A stretch of 64,000 nucleotides of DNA, from the NCBI GenBank assembly GCA_946482515.1, contig CAMLRS010000006.1, positions 62,001 through 126,000 of the forward strand. Reading direction: 5' to 3'. A program made the position numbers and the translations under genes. Origin of the DNA: an uncultured Flavobacteriales bacterium. Lineage in GTDB: Bacteria; Bacteroidota; Bacteroidia; Flavobacteriales; Crocinitomicaceae. Positions 61,110 to 64,000 of this stretch are shown piece by piece. Below the pieces are notes generated by a model. It saw only the letters and a program-made list of their open reading frames with translations. It was not told where the DNA came from and made no database searches. Positions within the stretch are counted from its first letter, which is position 1, and each line of letters opens with the position of its first letter.

Positions 61110-61661
61110 ATGGGAGATATTAAAAAACGTTGGTACGTCGTTCGTGCAGTGAGCGGAAAAGAGAAAAAGGTAAAAGAATACCTTGATCTCGAAATTTCGC
61201 GTTTGAAACTGGACGACTATGTATCGCAAGTGCTGATTCCGACCGAAAAGGTATTTCAGATCCGTAACGGAAAGAAAATCAGCAAAGAAAAAGCATACCT
61301 GCCTGGCTACGTGCTCATCGAAGCATCCCTGATCGGGGAAGTTCCGCACGTAATCAAAGGCATTCCGAATGTAATCGGGTTCCTGGGTGCTGAAAAAGGA
61401 GGAGATCCGCAGCCAATGCGCTTGTCCGAAGTAAACAGGATCTTAGGTAAAGTAGACGAGCTTTCAGAAACGGAAGAAGAAATGAAGATCCCATTCGTCG
61501 TAGGCGAATCGGTGAAAGTTATCGACGGACCGTTCAACAACTTCTCCGGAGTGATCGACGAGATCAACGAAGACAAGAAGAAACTGAAAGTAATGGTGAA
61601 AATCTTCGGTCGCAAGAACTTGCTCGAGCTTAGCTATATGCAGGTCGAGAAAGAAGGGTAA
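61110..61661 (+). CDS. nusG: Transcription elongation/antitermination factor NusG
   Basis: 183 residues from the ATG at 61110. NGN domain (KKRWYVVRAVSGKEKKVKEYL, AYLPGYVLIEA, VIGFLGAEKGGDPQPM) and C-terminal KOW domain (FVVGESVKVIDGPFNNFSGVI). It links RNA polymerase with Rho and the ribosome. An upstream frame from 61080 overlaps secE and is not used. Confidence 0.97.
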   Translation: MGDIKKRWYVVRAVSGKEKKVKEYLDLEISRLKLDDYVSQVLIPTEKVFQIRNGKKISKEKAYLPGYVLIEASLIGEVPHVIKGIPNVIGFLGAEKGGDPQPMRLSEVNRILGKVDELSETEEEMKIPFVVGESVKVIDGPFNNFSGVIDEINEDKKKLKVMVKIFGRKNLLELSYMQVEKEG

Positions 61662-61681
61662 CCGTGTATTAACCGCAGGAG

Positions 61682-61716
61682 TGGGCGTATTGATTAAAGC
61701 TTCCCTTTAATGCCCA
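61682..61716 (+). promoter_or_regulatory. Hairpin in the rplK-rplA leader
   Basis: TGGGC (61682-61686) pairs with GCCCA (61712-61716) and ATTAAAG (61693-61699) with CTTTAAT (61705-61711), leaving an internal loop GTATTG on one side. It sits in the 82-base gap between nusG and rplK. In many bacteria L1 controls this operon by binding its leader; this hairpin is a candidate site. Confidence 0.5.
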
Positions 61717-61743
61717 TGTCAGACTGCATAATTATAATAAACA

Positions 61744-62190
61744 ATGGCTAAAGAAGTAGCAGCATTGATCAAATTACAGATCAAAGGTGGCCAAGCCAAT
61801 CCAGCTCCTCCAGTTGGTCCAGCACTCGGTGCTAAAGGGGTCAACATTATGGAATTCTGCAAGCAGTATAACGCTCGTACGCAGGATAAGCCAGGAAAAG
61901 TTTTGCCATGTGTGATCACAGTTTACAGTGACAAATCATTCGATTTCGTCATCAAAACTCCACCAGCAGCCGTACAAATTATCGACAGCGCTAAGCTTAA
62001 GAAAGGTTCTTCCGAGCCGAACAAGAGCAAGGTAGGTTCCATGACATGGGATCAGATCCGCACAATCGCTGAAGATAAAATGCCTGACATGAACTGTTTT
62101 ACAGTTGATTCAGCAATGTCAATGGTTGCAGGTACTGCACGTAGTATGGGTGTAACAGTTAAAGGTGGTGAAGCACCGGCAACTAAATAA
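61744..62190 (+). CDS. rplK: Ribosomal protein uL11
   Basis: 148 residues, full length. [21 protein letters not shown] is the uL11 signature; the C-terminal rRNA-binding domain is complete. Part of the GTPase-associated centre. Followed after 11 bases by rplA. Confidence 0.98.
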   Translation: MAKEVAALIKLQIKGGQANPAPPVGPALGAKGVNIMEFCKQYNARTQDKPGKVLPCVITVYSDKSFDFVIKTPPAAVQIIDSAKLKKGSSEPNKSKVGSMTWDQIRTIAEDKMPDMNCFTVDSAMSMVAGTARSMGVTVKGGEAPATK

Positions 62191-62201
62191 TCAGTAACGT
62201 C

Positions 62202-62897
62202 ATGGGAAGAATTTCTAAGAAAAGAAAAGAGGTATTGGCCAAGTATGACCTGGCTAAGCCTTACACTCTTACAGAGGCGTGTGACATGGTTAAATCCATC
62301 ACTACATCGAAGTTTGACGCATCAGTAGATATCTCTGTGCGCCTTGGAGTTGATCCGCGTAAAGCGAACCAGATGGTTCGTGGTACCGTTGCATTGCCAC
62401 ACGGAACCGGAAAGGACGTACGCGTACTTGTACTGTGTACTCCTGACAAGGAAGCCGAAGCAAAAGCAGCTGGTGCAGAATACGTTGGATTGGACGATTT
62501 CATTGAGAAAATCAAAGGTGGCTGGACTGACATCGACGTAATCATTACTATGCCTTCAGTTATGGGTAAAGTTGGAGCCCTGGGACGAGTACTCGGACCA
62601 CGCGGTTTGATGCCAAACCCTAAGACAGGTACAGTAACGATGGAAGTCGGTAAGGCAGTAGAAGAAGTGAAGGCAGGTAAAATCGACTTCAAAGTGGACA
62701 AATATGGTAACATCCATTCGTCTATCGGGAAAGTTTCCTTCGAAGGGAACAAGATCCGCGAGAACGCGTTTGAGCTGATCAACCAGTTGAACAAATTGAA
62801 GCCGTCTGCAGCGAAAGGTACTTATATCAGAAGCATCTTCATCAGCTCTACAATGTCACCTAGTATTCAAATTGACGCTAAGTCTGTTGTAGCTTAA
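62202..62897 (+). CDS. rplA: Ribosomal protein uL1
   Basis: 231 residues. [21 protein letters not shown] and [16 protein letters not shown] are family marks. It forms the L1 stalk and often represses its own operon by binding the leader mRNA. Confidence 0.98.
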   Translation: MGRISKKRKEVLAKYDLAKPYTLTEACDMVKSITTSKFDASVDISVRLGVDPRKANQMVRGTVALPHGTGKDVRVLVLCTPDKEAEAKAAGAEYVGLDDFIEKIKGGWTDIDVIITMPSVMGKVGALGRVLGPRGLMPNPKTGTVTMEVGKAVEEVKAGKIDFKVDKYGNIHSSIGKVSFEGNKIRENAFELINQLNKLKPSAAKGTYIRSIFISSTMSPSIQIDAKSVVA

Positions 62898-62910
62898 AAA
62901 CGCAGGAAGT

Positions 62911-63432
62911 ATGACAAAAGATCAAAAATCACAGTACATCGATGACCTTGCACAGGAGCTTTCCAATGCAAACGTCTTCTATCTTGCAGATACAGCCGGC
63001 TTAACAGTAGAAGCTGTCAATAACCTTCGTCGTCGTTGCTTCCAGGCAGGAATCTCCTTGCGTGTCGTAAAGAACACCCTGCTGGCAAAAGCGATGGAGC
63101 GTGTTGAAGGGAGAAATTACGGTCAGTTGCCTGAAGTATTGGGCGGGCCAACATCTATCCTGTTTGCTGAAGTAGGTAACGTACCTGCAAAATTAATCAA
63201 GGAATTCCGCAAGAAAAGCGATAAGCCGCTTCTGAAGGGTGCCTACATCGAAGAAGCGATCTTTATTGGTGATAACCAACTGGATGCGCTCGAAGCGATC
63301 AAGTCACGCGAGGAACTCATCGGCGATATCATCGGATTGCTCCAGTCTCCTGCGAAGAACGTTATCAGCGGTCTTACAGGTGGTGGAAGCAAGATTGCCG
63401 GAATCCTGAAAACGCTCGAAGAACGAGCATAA
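62911..63432 (+). CDS. rplJ: Ribosomal protein uL10
   Basis: 173 residues. LRVVKNTLLAKAMER and GGPTSILFAE in the N-terminal domain and a C-terminal helix that binds L7/L12. Base of the stalk. It follows rplA by 13 bases, so there is no room for a separate L10 leader. Confidence 0.97.
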   Translation: MTKDQKSQYIDDLAQELSNANVFYLADTAGLTVEAVNNLRRRCFQAGISLRVVKNTLLAKAMERVEGRNYGQLPEVLGGPTSILFAEVGNVPAKLIKEFRKKSDKPLLKGAYIEEAIFIGDNQLDALEAIKSREELIGDIIGLLQSPAKNVISGLTGGGSKIAGILKTLEERA

Positions 63433-63471
63433 CAAAACAACTTTTTTAAGAACCTTTTTAAATTAAATAAA

Positions 63472-63849
63472 ATGGCAGATTTGAAACAAATCGCAGAAAC
63501 GCTGGTTAACTTGACAGTAAAAGAAGTAAACGAACTGGCTACAATTTTGAAAGACGAGTACGGTATTGAGCCTGCTGCTGCTGCACCTGTAATGGTTGCT
63601 GGTGGTGGAGGTGGCGCTGCTGAAGCTGCTGCTGAAAAAACTGAATTCGACGTAGTCCTGAAATCAGGTGGTGCTAACAAACTGGCAGTAGTTAAGCTCG
63701 TTAAAGAGTTGACTGGTAACGGTTTGAAAGAGTCTAAAGACCTCGTTGACGGAGCTCCTGCAACTTTGAAAGAAGGAGTTTCTAAAGACGAAGCTGAAGG
63801 CTTGAAGAAGTCTCTTGAAGAGGCTGGAGCTGAAGTTGAGATTAAGTAA
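63472..63849 (+). CDS. rplL: Ribosomal protein bL12
   Basis: 125 residues. N-terminal dimerisation helices, an Ala/Gly-rich hinge and the C-terminal factor-binding domain ([46 protein letters not shown]). Stalk protein that recruits translation GTPases, including EF-Tu encoded upstream. Confidence 0.98.
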   Translation: MADLKQIAETLVNLTVKEVNELATILKDEYGIEPAAAAPVMVAGGGGGAAEAAAEKTEFDVVLKSGGANKLAVVKLVKELTGNGLKESKDLVDGAPATLKEGVSKDEAEGLKKSLEEAGAEVEIK

Positions 63850-63866
63850 TTACTTACTTCATTTAC

Positions 63867-63910
63867 AGGAAAGGCGTTCGTCAGCTGACGGATGCCCTTT
63901 CCTGTTTTTC
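63867..63910 (+). terminator. Hairpin/terminator after rplL
   Basis: AGGAAAGGC (63867-63875) pairs with GCCCTTTCCT (63894-63903, one bulged C) and encloses the perfect palindrome CGTCAGCTGACG (63879-63890); GTTTTTC follows. It may act as an attenuator before rpoB, expected next. Confidence 0.65.
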
Positions 63911-63984
63911 AGCATACAAAAAAGTACCTTTCTCAATTAAAAATATTTCGCCTTGGCAACAACAAGCAACACCATAACGAGAAT

Positions 63985-63992
63985 TAATTTTG
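63985..63992 (+). promoter_or_regulatory. -7 element before the next gene, probably rpoB
   Basis: TAATTTTG near the window end; the gene itself lies outside. Confidence 0.4.
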
Positions 63993-64000
63993 CATCCGGC

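Noticed and set aside
1..64000. CRISPR arrays, restriction-modification or other known defence islands
   Set aside because: No regularly spaced repeats, cas genes, methylase/nuclease pairs or toxin-antitoxin pairs were seen.

Overview
The window looks like a chromosomal segment of a Bacteroidota bacterium, most likely a Flavobacteriales member of the Fluviicola/Crocinitomicaceae kind (the taxon is inferred, not proven). The grounds are: several secreted proteins with type IX secretion (T9SS) C-terminal sorting domains of type A and of the 'gliding motility-associated' type B, a PorE-like T9SS envelope protein, a TonB-receptor/DUF4249 pair, housekeeping promoters with the Bacteroidota -7 element TAnnTTTG and no Shine-Dalgarno sequences, and the gene order rpsU - tyrosine recombinase - hpf - tRNAs - tuf - tRNA-Trp - secE - nusG - rplK/A/J/L. 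No prophage, CRISPR array or transposase gene was seen.

Layout. 0-3.2 kb: the end of a histidine kinase, its OmpR-type regulator, and a convergent kelch-like T9SS substrate. 3.2-6.5 kb (minus): sufS-sufE-sufT and fabF. 6.6-14 kb: an ECF sigma factor operon (lipoprotein, sigma factor, and a three-part protein with an anti-sigma-like N-terminus, one membrane segment and a C-terminal outer-membrane barrel), two gene-free terminated units that may be small RNAs, and an operon for a T9SS adhesin, a collagen-like protein and a small secreted protein. 13-19 kb: tlyA, ddl, a PASTA protein, a T9SS substrate and rluD. 19.5-31 kb: PorE-like protein, a GT-C membrane glycosyltransferase, purM-prfA, TonB receptor plus DUF4249 lipoprotein, an LRR protein and ribF. 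31.4-35.3 kb: sufA-sufB-sufC-sufD. 35-46.5 kb: unknown envelope proteins, pyrF, and the methionine-salvage genes mtnB, mtnD, mtnC and mtnA scattered among unrelated genes, including a GxxExxY gene flanked by an inverted repeat. 46.6-52 kb: LytS/LytTR two-component system and a 946-residue T9SS substrate. 52-57 kb: DUF2851, PspC-like, a reductase, a helix-hairpin-helix protein, apt and an acyl-CoA dehydrogenase. 57-64 kb: translation and ribosomal genes.

How parts work together. The two suf blocks together give an iron-sulfur assembly set that one inversion would rejoin into one operon. MtnA, MtnB, MtnC and MtnD form consecutive steps of 5-methylthioadenosine recycling, and Apt can recover the adenine released. 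Ddl, the PASTA protein and the PorE-like protein concern the cell wall and envelope.

The most interesting system is the sigma operon. A motif of the form AACC-N15-C[A/G]TC, with the longer TTCCAACCTT at two of its copies, stands before the sigma operon, before both putative small RNAs and before an outer-membrane protein gene; a looser version precedes the 946-residue T9SS substrate. This suggests a small envelope regulon visible within one window. It is read from sequence only and needs experimental support.
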